From NCBI GenBank assembly GCA_964511185.1, contig CAZEDU010000063.1, positions 1 through 28,717 of the forward strand: a DNA stretch of 28,717 bases. The letters run 5' to 3'. The notes below the pieces were generated by a model. The model saw only the letters and a list, made by a program, of their open reading frames with translations. It searched no databases and was not told the origin of the DNA. A program made the translations under genes and the position numbers. Shown here in pieces: positions 1 to 7,603 of the stretch. How positions within the stretch are numbered: the first letter of the stretch is position 1; the number at the start of each line of letters is the position of its first letter. This stretch comes from CAZEDU01 sp964511185. GTDB taxonomy: Bacteria > Myxococcota > Myxococcia > Myxococcales > Myxococcaceae.

Positions 1-290
1 ACCATCACCGCGCGCGGGGTGATGGTCACCGCCACCGTGTCCTTCGGCGTCAGCCGGGTGGTCGAGATCGGCGGCCGCACGTCCTCCGACGACGTCACCG
101 AGACCGTGCTCGCCGAGTACGACTTGAGCAAGAACACGAGGATGATGGTCATCATGTCCATCATCGCGACGATGTTCAGCTCCTTGATCTCCTCGGCCGA
201 ATCCCGGTCCTTGCGCTTCTTGCGCGCGAGCGCGCGTCGAAAGCGCATCCGCTGAATCTGATCTCGGGTGGGCTCCGCGACGTTCGCCAT
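1..290 (-). CDS. ExbD/TolR family proton-motor subunit (second copy, partial)
   Basis: The C-terminal part lies beyond the window edge; about 96 residues are visible. The start ATG is at 288-290, only 2 bp after the stop of the preceding ExbD gene, so the two are probably translationally coupled. A basic N-terminal stretch (RFRRALARKKRKDRD) is followed by KELNIVAMMDMMTIILVFLLKSY, a single membrane helix with an Asp at residue 45 in the position of the proton-carrying Asp of TolR/ExbD proteins. Known for the family: such subunits pair with a TolQ/ExbB channel and use proton flow to drive envelope processes or, as AglQ/AglS, gliding in Myxococcus. The exact role is inferred from its neighbours. 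Confidence 0.9.
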   Translation of the reverse strand, partial: MANVAEPTRDQIQRMRFRRALARKKRKDRDSAEEIKELNIVAMMDMMTIILVFLLKSYSASTVSVTSSEDVRPPISTTRLTPKDTVAVTITPRAVM

Positions 291-292
291 GG

Positions 293-835
293 CTAGAACG
301 CCCCCAACGTCACGTCCGGAAACAAGAGCCCCCGGTCCGATCCCATCGACTCGCGGCACGCGTCCATCGTGGCGACCAGCGCCTCGTAGGGCACCGCGCT
401 CTCCGCCGCCACGATGATCTTCGTCTCGCTCGGGAACGCCGCCTTGATCTGCCGGATGCGCGCGTTCAAGCCCGCGTAGTCGTACTCCTGGCTCGCGAGC
501 AGCGGCACCGTCGGCTCACCCTGCCCCGCCACCGCGTCCTGCCCGTCCTCGGTCTGCCCGAGCACCGCGCCGGCGCCCGCGATGTAGAAGCCCTTCTTCG
601 AGATGCTGACCGACAAGAGCAGCTTCGGCGCCTCCCCCGTGTCGCCCGCCGCCGCGCCGGCCCCGTAGCTGGGCGCGCTCACGTTCAACACGCCGAAGCT
701 GGCGAGCCCCGTCATCGACAGAAGCATGAAGATGATGAGGTTCATCAGCACGTCGAGGTAGGGCACGATGTTCAGCTCACCGTGCGTTTCCTCTTCGCTG
801 GGCCTCAGCTTCCGCCGCGAGTAGTAGAAGGCCAT
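293..835 (-). CDS. ExbD/TolR family proton-motor subunit (first copy)
   Basis: 180 residues, the usual ExbD/TolR size or slightly long. A short cytoplasmic N-terminus leads into ELNIVPYLDVLMNLIIFMLLS, the single membrane anchor, with the conserved Asp at residue 28. The rest is a periplasmic domain with a Gly/Ala-rich insert near residues 55-70 and the typical final alpha/beta region. It starts 26 bp after the tolQ-like gene and ends 2 bp before the second ExbD gene, giving a TolQ-TolR-TolR operon. From memory, Asp28 is also the essential Asp reported in M. xanthus AglQ; this is suggestive only, since the motif is general. Alternatives are an AglV-like subunit or a general TonB/Tol energiser. 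Confidence 0.93.
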   Translation of the reverse strand: MAFYYSRRKLRPSEEETHGELNIVPYLDVLMNLIIFMLLSMTGLASFGVLNVSAPSYGAGAAAGDTGEAPKLLLSVSISKKGFYIAGAGAVLGQTEDGQDAVAGQGEPTVPLLASQEYDYAGLNARIRQIKAAFPSETKIIVAAESAVPYEALVATMDACRESMGSDRGLLFPDVTLGAF

Positions 836-861
836 GCCGGTCGGGCCCGCCTTACGCCAAG

Positions 862-1602
862 TTACGCCGCGCTCTGGTCGGCGACTTCCTCACCACGGCG
901 CGACAGCTCGTTCTCGAGCTTCAGCGCCGACAGCTCGATCACCTCGAGCATGCGCTTGGAGTACGCCGACAAGAACAAGTGGAAGATGATGCAGGTCACG
1001 GCGATCGACAGACCGAACGCGGTGTTGTTGAGCGCCTCGGCGATGCCTTCCGAGAGCACCATCTGCTTCTGATCCGCGGGGATGTTGCCGAGCGACTGGA
1101 AGGTGCGGATGAGGCCGAAGATGGTACCGACCAGACCGACCAGCGTGGCGATGTTGGCGAGCGACCAGAGCCACTGAATCCGCGTGGTCACCGCCGGCCC
1201 GTGATCGAGCACCGCCTCTTCGACCGCCTTGGCGATCTCCAGCTCGCCCTTGTCCGCCCGCGCCAGCCCGGCGCGGACCACCTTGGCGAGCGGCGAGTTC
1301 GGCGCCGCGCCGCACAGCTTGAGCGCCCGGTCGCGGTTGCCGCTCTTGATGAGCTTGACGATCTGCTCCATGAACGGCGCGGCGTTCAGGTTGTACCGGA
1401 ACATCAGCGTCACGATGCGCTCGATGATCACGGCGATCGCGCAGGCGAGCCAGAACAGGTTCAGGTACATGAAGAACCCGCCCTGCTGGAAGAACCGCAC
1501 GACGGATTCGAAGAAACTGCCCCCCCCGGCATTGGCGGGCGCGTTGTTCAACACCACATCGAGGACATCACCGAAGTGGGTCACCCAGGTGCTGGCGCTC
1601 AT
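862..1602 (-). CDS. MotA/TolQ/ExbB family proton channel protein
   Basis: 246 residues with three predicted membrane helices at about 43-65 (FFMYLNLFWLACAIAVIIER), 145-168 and 196-217. The family signature GLVGTIFGLIRTF lies in the second helix, and EALNNTAFGLSIAV at the start of the third carries the polar Thr expected to line the proton path. The large loop between helices 1 and 2 is cytoplasmic in this family. Function by family: a pentameric stator-like channel that works with TolR/ExbD subunits, here the two genes directly downstream. A good promoter lies upstream (1637-1666). With two TolR partners and aglZ nearby, the AglR- or AglX-type gliding motor is the leading hypothesis; a TonB or Tol energiser cannot be excluded. 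Confidence 0.95.
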   Translation of the reverse strand: MSASTWVTHFGDVLDVVLNNAPANAGGGSFFESVVRFFQQGGFFMYLNLFWLACAIAVIIERIVTLMFRYNLNAAPFMEQIVKLIKSGNRDRALKLCGAAPNSPLAKVVRAGLARADKGELEIAKAVEEAVLDHGPAVTTRIQWLWSLANIATLVGLVGTIFGLIRTFQSLGNIPADQKQMVLSEGIAEALNNTAFGLSIAVTCIIFHLFLSAYSKRMLEVIELSALKLENELSRRGEEVADQSAA

Positions 1603-1621
1603 TCGCTCTCGTTTTCCTTGT

Positions 1622-1657
1622 TGGGAATCGAGCGCAGTTTTAGTTCCCAGCGCTCGA
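1622..1657. repeat. Two interleaved perfect inverted repeats over the tolQ promoter
   Basis: TGGGAA (1622-1627) pairs with TTCCCA (1644-1649), and TCGAGCGC (1628-1635) pairs with GCGCTCGA (1650-1657), in the order A-B-A'-B' with AGTTTTAG between B and A'. The pairs cover the -10 box and most of the promoter spacer. They may be an operator, or two mutually exclusive hairpins in read-through RNA from topA. Confidence 0.6.
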
Positions 1658-1666
1658 ACCTGTCAA
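1637..1666 (-). promoter_or_regulatory. Predicted sigma70-type promoter of the tolQ-tolR-tolR operon
   Basis: On the minus strand TTGACA (1661-1666) and TAAAAC (1637-1642) are separated by 18 bp. The start codon of the TolQ gene at 1602 follows after a leader of about 30 nt. The -35 is a perfect consensus and the -10 matches 4 of 6. The promoter would let the motor genes be expressed independently of topA upstream. It overlaps the interleaved inverted repeats at 1622-1657. Confidence 0.6.
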
Positions 1667-1673
1667 TCATTCG

Positions 1674-1693
1674 TTCTCGGTATCTTACGAGAA
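1674..1693. repeat. Small hairpin downstream of topA
   Basis: TTCTCG (1674-1679) and CGAGAA (1688-1693) form a 6-bp stem with an 8-nt loop, 12 bp past the topA stop codon. No U tract follows on the minus strand, so it is at best a weak terminator or a transcript-end stabiliser. Confidence 0.3.
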
Positions 1694-1705
1694 TAATTCA
1701 AGGTT

Positions 1706-4240
1706 TCAGGCTTGGGGCGTAGGGCTCGCCGGGCCGGTCGCTGGCGGCGGCGCGCTCTCGATGTCCCGGCGATAATCGCACTCTTTGTTGGGGCACGCGA
1801 TGTAGGCGCCGTCACGTTTCGAGTACTTCTGCAGCAGGTACGGTGACTGGCAACTCGGGCAGGCCTCGGGCAGCGGCCGGTCCCACGCCGCGAACTTGCA
1901 TTCGGGGTACCGGTTGCAGCCGAAGAAGATCTTCCCGCGGCGGCTGCGGCGCTCGGTCAGGTAGCCCACCTTGCACTCGAAGCAGTTGACCCCAATCGAC
2001 AGCGGCTTCGAGCTCTTGCAGTCCGGGTAGCCGGAGCAGGCCATGAAGCGCCCGAAGCGGCCGCGCTTGATGACCATCGGCTTGCCGCACTTGTCGCAGA
2101 CCTCGTTGGTGGTCTCCTCCTCCACCACCACGACCTTGCCGTCGACCTCTTTGAAGTCCTTCGTGTTCTTACAGTTGATGTCGGGGTCGTTGTAGCCGCT
2201 GCACGCGAGGAAGCGGCCCATCTTGCCCCACTTGATCACCATGGCGCTGCCGCACTTCTCGCACTTCACGTCGGTGGGGATCTCTTCGCGCTTCACGTCG
2301 CGCATCTCGACTTCGGCGCGCTTCAGCGTCTCTTGAAACGGCGTGTAGAAGTCCTGCAGCACCTGCTTCCACTTCACCTCGCCCTCGGAGATGCGGTCGA
2401 GCTGCTCCTCCATCCCGGCGGTGAACTGCACGTCCATCTCCTTGGGGAACGCCTTCACCAGCTCTTCGGTGGTGATCTGCCCCAGGTCGGTCGGGTGAAA
2501 GCGGCCCTCGAGCTTGTCGACGTACTTCTTGTCCTGAATGACCGAGAGGATCGACGCGTAGGTCGACGGCCGGCCGATCCCCTTGTCCTCCAGCTCCTTG
2601 ACCAAGGTCGCCTCCGAGAAGCGGGGCGGCGGCTGGGTGAAGTGCTGCTCGGGGTTGAGCTTCAGGAGCTTGAGCTTCTCGCCTTCGGTGAGCGGCGGCA
2701 GCTCCCACGGCGCGTCCTCGTCGACTTCCTGGCCTTCCTTCTTCGCCTTCTCGCGCTCGGCCTCCTCCTCGGGCGTGAGCGTGGCGCCGTACACCGCCAG
2801 GTAACCGGGGAACTTCAGGGTCGAGCCGCTGGCGCGGAAGGTCGCGCGGGCCGCGTTGATGTCCGCCGAGGTCTGGTCGTAGACGGCCGGCTTCATCTGG
2901 CACGCCACGAAGCGGTTCCAGATGAGCTCGTAGAGCCGGAACATGTCGGGCTCGAGGAACGACTTCACCTTGTCGGGCGGGTACTCGAGCGAGGTCGGAC
3001 GAATCGCCTCGTGCGCGTCCTGCGCGCTCTTCTTCGACTTGTAGACGATCACCTCGGGCGGCAGGTAGTCGGCGCCGTACTTCTGGCCGATGAGCTGCCG
3101 CACCTGGTCCACGGCCTCGTTCGACAGGCGCACCGAGTCGGTACGCATGTACGTGATGAGCGCGGTCTGCCCTTCTTCGCCCAGCTCGACCCCTTCGTAG
3201 AGCCGCTGCGCCAGGGTCATCGTCTTCTTCGCCGAAAAGTGCAGCCGGTTGGCCGCCTCTTGCTGCAGCTTCGAGGTGATGAACGGCGCCGGCGGGTTGC
3301 GCCGACGCTCGCGCTTGTCGACCTTGGCGACGACGTACTCGGCGCCGGTCAGCGACTGGACGAGCGCGTCGGTGACCGCCTTGTCCTTCAGCTCGATCTT
3401 CTTGCCGTCCACCTTCGACAGCCGCGCCTTGAACGGCGGAGGCAGGCTCGCCTCCAGGTCGGCGTCGAGCGTCCAGTACTCCTCGGGCACGAACGCCTTG
3501 ATCTCGTTCTCGCGCTCGACCACCAGCCGCACCGCGACCGACTGCACGCGCCCAGCGGACAGGCCGCGGCGCACCTTCTTCCAGAGGATCGGAGAGATCT
3601 GGTAGCCGACGAGCCGGTCCAGGATGCGGCGCGCCTGCTGCGAGTCGTAGTTGGCGCGGTTCAGCTCGGTCGGGTGCTCGATGGCCTGCTGAATCGCCTT
3701 CTTGGTGATCTCGTTGAACAGCACGCGGTGCGCGTTGTCGTGCTTGATCTCCTCGCTGATGTGCCAGGCGATCGCCTCGCCTTCGCGATCGGGGTCGGTG
3801 GCGAGGAAGACCTTCTGCGCGGTCTGCGCGTACTTCTTGATCTCGTCGAGGACCTTCTCCTTCCCCTTCACCACCTCGTACTGGGGCTTGAAGCCCTTCT
3901 CCACGTCGACGCCCATCTTGCTCTTGGGCAGGTCCTTCACGTGGCCGACCGACGCCTTGACCTGGAAGTCCTTGCCGAGGTACTTGTTGATCGTCTTCGC
4001 CTTGGCCGGCGACTCGACCACCACGAGGAACTTGCTGCCCCGGACCGGCTTGCTGCTCGTTGCCTTGCCGTCGGCGTGGGCGACCACGGTGGCGAGCGCC
4101 TTCTTCGCCTTCTTGGCCTTCGCGGGCGCCTCCGACGCCTTCGCCACCACGCGGTTGCGGGCGGCCTTCGGCTTGGCCGAGGCGACCTTGGCCGCCGCGG
4201 TCTTCGCCTTCGCCGGGGTCTTCTTCGTCTTCTGAGGCAT
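1706..4240 (-). CDS. topA: DNA topoisomerase I (type IA)
   Basis: 844 residues; relaxes negative supercoils by transient single-strand cleavage. The TOPRIM domain begins at about residue 70, with the ESPAK motif (Glu76) and the acidic triad in ATDPDREGE (Asp149, Asp151, Glu153). The catalytic Tyr is residue 364 in LITYMRTDSVRLS. Four C-terminal CxxC zinc ribbons lie at about 650-821, each of the form CxxC-(16 to 24 residues)-C-(4 to 5)-C. The first 69 residues are an Ala/Lys/Pro-rich basic extension absent from E. coli TopA. The ATG at 4240 is supported by AAGGAG about 10 nt upstream, a site that overlaps the dprA stop codon, so topA is probably coupled to dprA. Certain as to family. Confidence 0.98.
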   Translation of the reverse strand: MPQKTKKTPAKAKTAAAKVASAKPKAARNRVVAKASEAPAKAKKAKKALATVVAHADGKATSSKPVRGSKFLVVVESPAKAKTINKYLGKDFQVKASVGHVKDLPKSKMGVDVEKGFKPQYEVVKGKEKVLDEIKKYAQTAQKVFLATDPDREGEAIAWHISEEIKHDNAHRVLFNEITKKAIQQAIEHPTELNRANYDSQQARRILDRLVGYQISPILWKKVRRGLSAGRVQSVAVRLVVERENEIKAFVPEEYWTLDADLEASLPPPFKARLSKVDGKKIELKDKAVTDALVQSLTGAEYVVAKVDKRERRRNPPAPFITSKLQQEAANRLHFSAKKTMTLAQRLYEGVELGEEGQTALITYMRTDSVRLSNEAVDQVRQLIGQKYGADYLPPEVIVYKSKKSAQDAHEAIRPTSLEYPPDKVKSFLEPDMFRLYELIWNRFVACQMKPAVYDQTSADINAARATFRASGSTLKFPGYLAVYGATLTPEEEAEREKAKKEGQEVDEDAPWELPPLTEGEKLKLLKLNPEQHFTQPPPRFSEATLVKELEDKGIGRPSTYASILSVIQDKKYVDKLEGRFHPTDLGQITTEELVKAFPKEMDVQFTAGMEEQLDRISEGEVKWKQVLQDFYTPFQETLKRAEVEMRDVKREEIPTDVKCEKCGSAMVIKWGKMGRFLACSGYNDPDINCKNTKDFKEVDGKVVVVEEETTNEVCDKCGKPMVIKRGRFGRFMACSGYPDCKSSKPLSIGVNCFECKVGYLTERRSRRGKIFFGCNRYPECKFAAWDRPLPEACPSCQSPYLLQKYSKRDGAYIACPNKECDYRRDIESAPPPATGPASPTPQA

Positions 4241-4254
4241 TCCTCGTCGTCTCC

Positions 4255-5388
4255 TTACACTCTTTCGTACCGCTTGCCGGGCTGTTGCGTGACGAGCCCG
4301 AGCAGCTCCAGCTCGGTCAACGCGCTCGACAGCGCGCCCGACGTCAAAGCGCTCGACACCAGCATCGAGTCGAAGTCGCTGGGTGTGCTCCCCAACAACG
4401 CGTAGATGGCCTTCGCTTCAGGCGAGAGCTCGTCGACTTCGGGAGGCGGCTGCGCGCGGGCCGAGCTCCCCGCCTGCCGCCCGACCGCCTGCAGAAGGTC
4501 CTCGACCGAAGCGCACAGCTCGGCCTCGCCCTTCTTGATCATCTCGTGGGTGCCCGCGGTCCACGGGTCGGAGATCAACCCGGGCAACGCCATCACCCGG
4601 CGGCGCTGCTCTCGGGCGTAGCGGACGGTGTGCGCCGCGCCCGACTTGGGTCCGGCGCGAACCACCAGCACCAGCTCGGACGCGCCCGAGATGAGCCGGT
4701 TGCGCCTGGGAAACGTCGCCTGGTTCGCGCGCACGTCTGGCGGAAACTCGCTGAACACCACGCCGTCGGCGCGCAGCACGTCGCGCAAGAGCGGCTTGTG
4801 CCCCGCGTCGATCTCGTCGAGCCCCGACCCCAAGAAGGCCCACGTCTCCCCGCGCGCCTGAACCGCGCCCTGGTGGCACGCGGTGTCGATGCCCTCGGCC
4901 GCGCCGGACACGATGCCCACGCCCGCCCGCGCGACCTCTTCGGCGAGCCGCCGCGCCAGGTCTTCGTTCGCGCCGCCGACCCGGCGCGAGCCCACCATCG
5001 CCACCCGCGGGCGGTACGGCTTCACCTGGCCGAAGTAGAAGAGCACCGGCGGCGCGCCGGCCACCTCGGCGAGCCGGCCCGGGTAGTCGGCGTCGTTCCG
5101 GTACGCGATCGACATGCGCGCGGCGTGGGCCTGCTCCTCGGTGCTCTCGGCCAGCTGCGCCAAGGTCTCCACCTCGGCCAAGCGCTGGAGCGCCCCCTCG
5201 GGGAGCTTGACCTTGCCCGACCATTCACGCGAAGGAAGGGTTGCCAGGTCGCCCAGGGGACCGCAGGCTTGGCGGACGTCCTCCAGCGCCTTGGGGCCGA
5301 CGCCCGGCAAGGCCCAGAGCCCGAGCAGGGCCTGTCGCGTCCGCGTCTGTGTCGTCAACCCCGTCAACGTCTTCGCACCTATATTCAC
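4255..5388 (-). CDS. dprA: DNA-processing protein DprA
   Basis: 377 residues. DprA binds incoming single-stranded DNA during natural transformation and loads RecA. The sequence shows an N-terminal helix-hairpin-helix-like segment (ALPGVGPKAL, 26-35), then the extended Rossmann fold: VAMVGSRRVG (129-138), GIVSGAAEGIDTACH (158-172), FPRRNRLISG (226-235) and VVRAGPKSGAAHT. A C-terminal winged-helix-like segment lies at about 315-377. The chosen start is GTG at 5386-5388, which sits inside a tandem 10-bp repeat; no strong Shine-Dalgarno is evident, so the exact start is uncertain. The stop is 14 bp from topA. dprA next to topA is a common bacterial arrangement. Confidence 0.96.
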   Translation of the reverse strand: MNIGAKTLTGLTTQTRTRQALLGLWALPGVGPKALEDVRQACGPLGDLATLPSREWSGKVKLPEGALQRLAEVETLAQLAESTEEQAHAARMSIAYRNDADYPGRLAEVAGAPPVLFYFGQVKPYRPRVAMVGSRRVGGANEDLARRLAEEVARAGVGIVSGAAEGIDTACHQGAVQARGETWAFLGSGLDEIDAGHKPLLRDVLRADGVVFSEFPPDVRANQATFPRRNRLISGASELVLVVRAGPKSGAAHTVRYAREQRRRVMALPGLISDPWTAGTHEMIKKGEAELCASVEDLLQAVGRQAGSSARAQPPPEVDELSPEAKAIYALLGSTPSDFDSMLVSSALTSGALSSALTELELLGLVTQQPGKRYERV

Positions 5389-5395
5389 CTATATT
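5376..5395. repeat. Tandem 10-bp repeat at the dprA start codon
   Basis: CACCTATATT occurs twice head to tail (5376-5385 and 5386-5395 on the plus strand). Read on the minus strand this is AATATAGGTG twice, and the proposed GTG start of dprA is the end of the first copy. The AT-rich repeat stands out against the GC-rich background. Confidence 0.75.
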
Positions 5396-5446
5396 AAGGT
5401 GGAGCCAGGCTTCTACGGGGCGTTCCTATAAGGGCGCCAAACGCAT

Positions 5447-5486
5447 GGGTCAAGGCCCGGGCGGTCGGGCGGGACCGCTCTGACCC
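5447..5486. repeat. Bulged inverted repeat between the LysM gene and dprA
   Basis: GGGTCA (5447-5452) pairs with TGACCC (5481-5486), and GCGGTC (5461-5466) pairs with GACCGC (5473-5478) around a GGGCGG loop. The arms are asymmetric (8 nt against 2 nt between stems). It lies in the 141-bp gap after the LysM gene and could attenuate transcription into dprA; no T-run follows on either strand. Confidence 0.4.
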
Positions 5487-5529
5487 TCGAAACCCAAGCC
5501 ACTTTGGAGGGTTACGAGGCGAGTGACGG

Positions 5530-6777
5530 CTACCGCGCGGCCTGCTGCAGCCCCGCCTCGCCGGTGCGCATCCACACGCGATCGCCGGGGACCACCTCGC
5601 GCAGCGATCGGATCATCAGGCAGGTGGTGCTCTTCTCCTTGACCTCGATCGCCATGCAGGTGGCGATCTCTTCGATCGGATAGTCGTCGTCACCGTTGAA
5701 CGGCGTGAACAGGTCCAATTGGGTGCCGTCGCCCTGGCGCAGCACGTTGAAGGTGTTGCCCGGCTGCACCCCGTCCGCCGTGCCTTTGTCGATGACCACG
5801 TGGTGGTGCTCGCCGATGAGGGTCAGGTTGGGCTCGAGCGTGGTGACGACGTACGCGCGCATCTCGCGGTCGTTCGCCTTCTGGTTCACCACCTTGTGGA
5901 TCTGCTCGCCGTAGGGCCCGATGAGATCGCCGCGGCGGATCTCGTCCCACGCGTTCTCGATGATCGCCGTCGCCACCGTCTTCGACAGCTTCAACACCCG
6001 CGCGGTGCCGAGCAGCTTGGTGGTGTACCCGAAGTGGCCGCGCGTCGCGGGGTGGTCGACCTGGTTGACGGTCTTGTAGATGAGGTACCGCTCGCCCACC
6101 TTCGGGGTCTGGTTCTTGGCGAAGCGGATGTAGATGGAGTCGGGGTTCGACAGCATCTCGGACTCGGCGAACGACCCGTCGATGCGGCCCGACTCTTCGA
6201 TCTCTTTCTTGGTCACGAAGCCCACGTGCGAGACGCGGGTGCCGGGCTTGGGCGTGAAGCCGATCTTTCCGGTCACCTGGATGGGGCTCGCCTCTTCGCC
6301 CGACATCAGATCCGGCGGCGTGTCGATGCTGTCGCCCGGCAGCTCCGTGACGCCGTTGTCGGACCCCGTGTCGGTGTCGCTCGCGTCGGCGACCTCGACC
6401 TGCGCCGGGACCTCTTCGCCCTGCGGGAAGAAGCGCACCAGGTTGCCCGGGTAGATCCAGTGCGGGTTGGCGATCTCGGGGTTGTACGACCAGACCTTCG
6501 GCCAGTACCACGGGCTGCCCAGGTAGCTCTGCGAGAGATCCCAGAGCGTGTCGCCCCGCACGACCGTGTGGACTTGGCCGGGGGCGGTCTCGCGCGCGCC
6601 GGGCTGCGCCGCCTGTGGCCGCGAGGGCATGTCGACCACGTCGGCGCCCTGCGACTCCGTGGCGTCGGCGTCGCCCTCGGTGACCTGCTGCTCGTCGTCC
6701 GCTTGCTCGTCCTGAGCGAACGCGACCGGCGAGAACAACTGCGCGGCAAGGAGGGCGGACAGGAGTCTCTGGCGCAT
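5530..6777 (-). CDS. Secreted LysM peptidoglycan-binding protein
   Basis: 415 residues with an N-terminal signal peptide (about 1-21, ending VAFA). An acidic, disordered stretch follows, then one LysM domain at about 70-118 (VVRGDTLWDLSQSYLGSPWYWPKVWSYNP, IYPGNLVRF). The remaining 290 residues have no motif I recognise but look like a folded periplasmic domain with repeated beta-type segments. LysM modules bind N-acetylglucosamine in peptidoglycan, so the protein is probably attached to the wall in the periplasm. The gene starts 28 bp after the TPR lipoprotein and is likely co-transcribed with it. The pairing of a LysM protein with a CpoB-like TPR protein and TolQ/TolR genes suggests an envelope complex; this is inference. 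Confidence 0.9.
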   Translation of the reverse strand: MRQRLLSALLAAQLFSPVAFAQDEQADDEQQVTEGDADATESQGADVVDMPSRPQAAQPGARETAPGQVHTVVRGDTLWDLSQSYLGSPWYWPKVWSYNPEIANPHWIYPGNLVRFFPQGEEVPAQVEVADASDTDTGSDNGVTELPGDSIDTPPDLMSGEEASPIQVTGKIGFTPKPGTRVSHVGFVTKKEIEESGRIDGSFAESEMLSNPDSIYIRFAKNQTPKVGERYLIYKTVNQVDHPATRGHFGYTTKLLGTARVLKLSKTVATAIIENAWDEIRRGDLIGPYGEQIHKVVNQKANDREMRAYVVTTLEPNLTLIGEHHHVVIDKGTADGVQPGNTFNVLRQGDGTQLDLFTPFNGDDDYPIEEIATCMAIEVKEKSTTCLMIRSLREVVPGDRVWMRTGEAGLQQAAR

Positions 6778-6805
6778 GGCTGTTAGCTCCGTGGACTGCG
6801 AAACG

Positions 6806-7603
6806 TCATGGGCTGCCTGAACTGCTGGAAGGTGCTGCGCTCGGCATCGACGACAGCCGTGCTTGGGCCTGCGCGGCCGCCGCGGTGCCCGGGTAGTCGC
6901 GCGTGACCTGCTGGTACACGGCGCGCGCCTCGGCGAGCCGGTTCAGCCGAACGCGGCACTCCCCGAGCTTCACCATCGCCTCCACCACCGCGTCGCCCGC
7001 CGGGTACTGCTGCATCAACCGCTCGAAGGTCTGCGCCGCGCCGTCGTAGTCGCCCAACCCCATTAATCCCACGCCCGAGAAGTAGAGCGCGTTGTCCGCC
7101 TTCGGGTGCTTCGGCGCCAGCTGCGCGAACTGTTGCAGGCGGTCGACCCCGCCTTCGACGTTGCCGGTCTTGAGCGCCGACAGCCCCGCGTCGAAGTACG
7201 CGTCGCCCAGCTCGATGGGCAGCTCGCCTTCCCCTTCCGCCTCGGCGGACGCGGTCTGCGTCTGGGCCACCAGCTCTTCGGTCACGTCGGGCGACGGCTC
7301 CACCACCGCGATGGTCGTGTCCACCGGCGGCGCGGGCTCCCTCTTCGGCTTGAGCTTGACGACGGTGAGCGACGGAATCGCCTGCTCGTCTTCGTTCGCC
7401 GCGGGAGCGCTCGGCGCCTTCGCCGCCGGGGCGCGGGCCTTGTCGAGGAGCTCGAGCCGCTCGAGCCTGCGCTCGACGCGCGCGTTCTGCTCCCGCATCG
7501 CGCGGAGCTCGGCGCGCAGCTCGGTCAGCTCCGCCTTCGACGAAGCATCGGTCGCGCAAGCGACGAGCGCGAAGCACGGCGCGATGAACAGAAGCCGACG
7601 AAT
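6806..7603 (-). CDS. CpoB/YbgF-like TPR lipoprotein, probable ATT start
   Basis: The frame continues upstream of the first ATG (7496-7498) without a stop and encodes a lipoprotein signal: RRLLFIAPCFALVAC, with the lipobox LVAC and Cys16 if translation starts at ATT (7601-7603). GAGGGG (7610-7615) is a Shine-Dalgarno with ideal 6-nt spacing to this ATT; no ATG, GTG or TTG is placed to do the same. The adjacent ATC (7604-7606) and a CTG (7589-7591) are other possibilities. About 265 residues: a short coiled coil (about 20-55), a Pro/Ala/acidic linker, and three TPR-like repeats (about 135-245). This layout resembles CpoB/YbgF, the Tol-Pal-associated periplasmic protein. It begins the operon running toward the TolQ/TolR genes and has a good promoter upstream. 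Confidence 0.85.
   Translation of the reverse strand: MRRLLFIAPCFALVACATDASSKAELTELRAELRAMREQNARVERRLERLELLDKARAPAAKAPSAPAANEDEQAIPSLTVVKLKPKREPAPPVDTTIAVVEPSPDVTEELVAQTQTASAEAEGEGELPIELGDAYFDAGLSALKTGNVEGGVDRLQQFAQLAPKHPKADNALYFSGVGLMGLGDYDGAAQTFERLMQQYPAGDAVVEAMVKLGECRVRLNRLAEARAVYQQVTRDYPGTAAAAQAQARLSSMPSAAPSSSSGSP

Noticed and set aside
1622..1657. A true H-type RNA pseudoknot at the tolQ promoter
   Set aside because: Both connecting loops would be zero nucleotides, too short to span stems of 6 and 8 bp, and the predicted transcript start lies inside the element.
2333..4405. A 690-residue open frame antisense to topA
   Set aside because: TopA on the other strand has all catalytic motifs; the antisense product is low-complexity Arg/Leu/Val with no motif.
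6783..7577. Alternative minus-strand frame of 264 residues over the TPR gene
   Set aside because: Arg/Ala/Gly-rich shadow; the other frame encodes the lipobox, coiled coil and TPR repeats.
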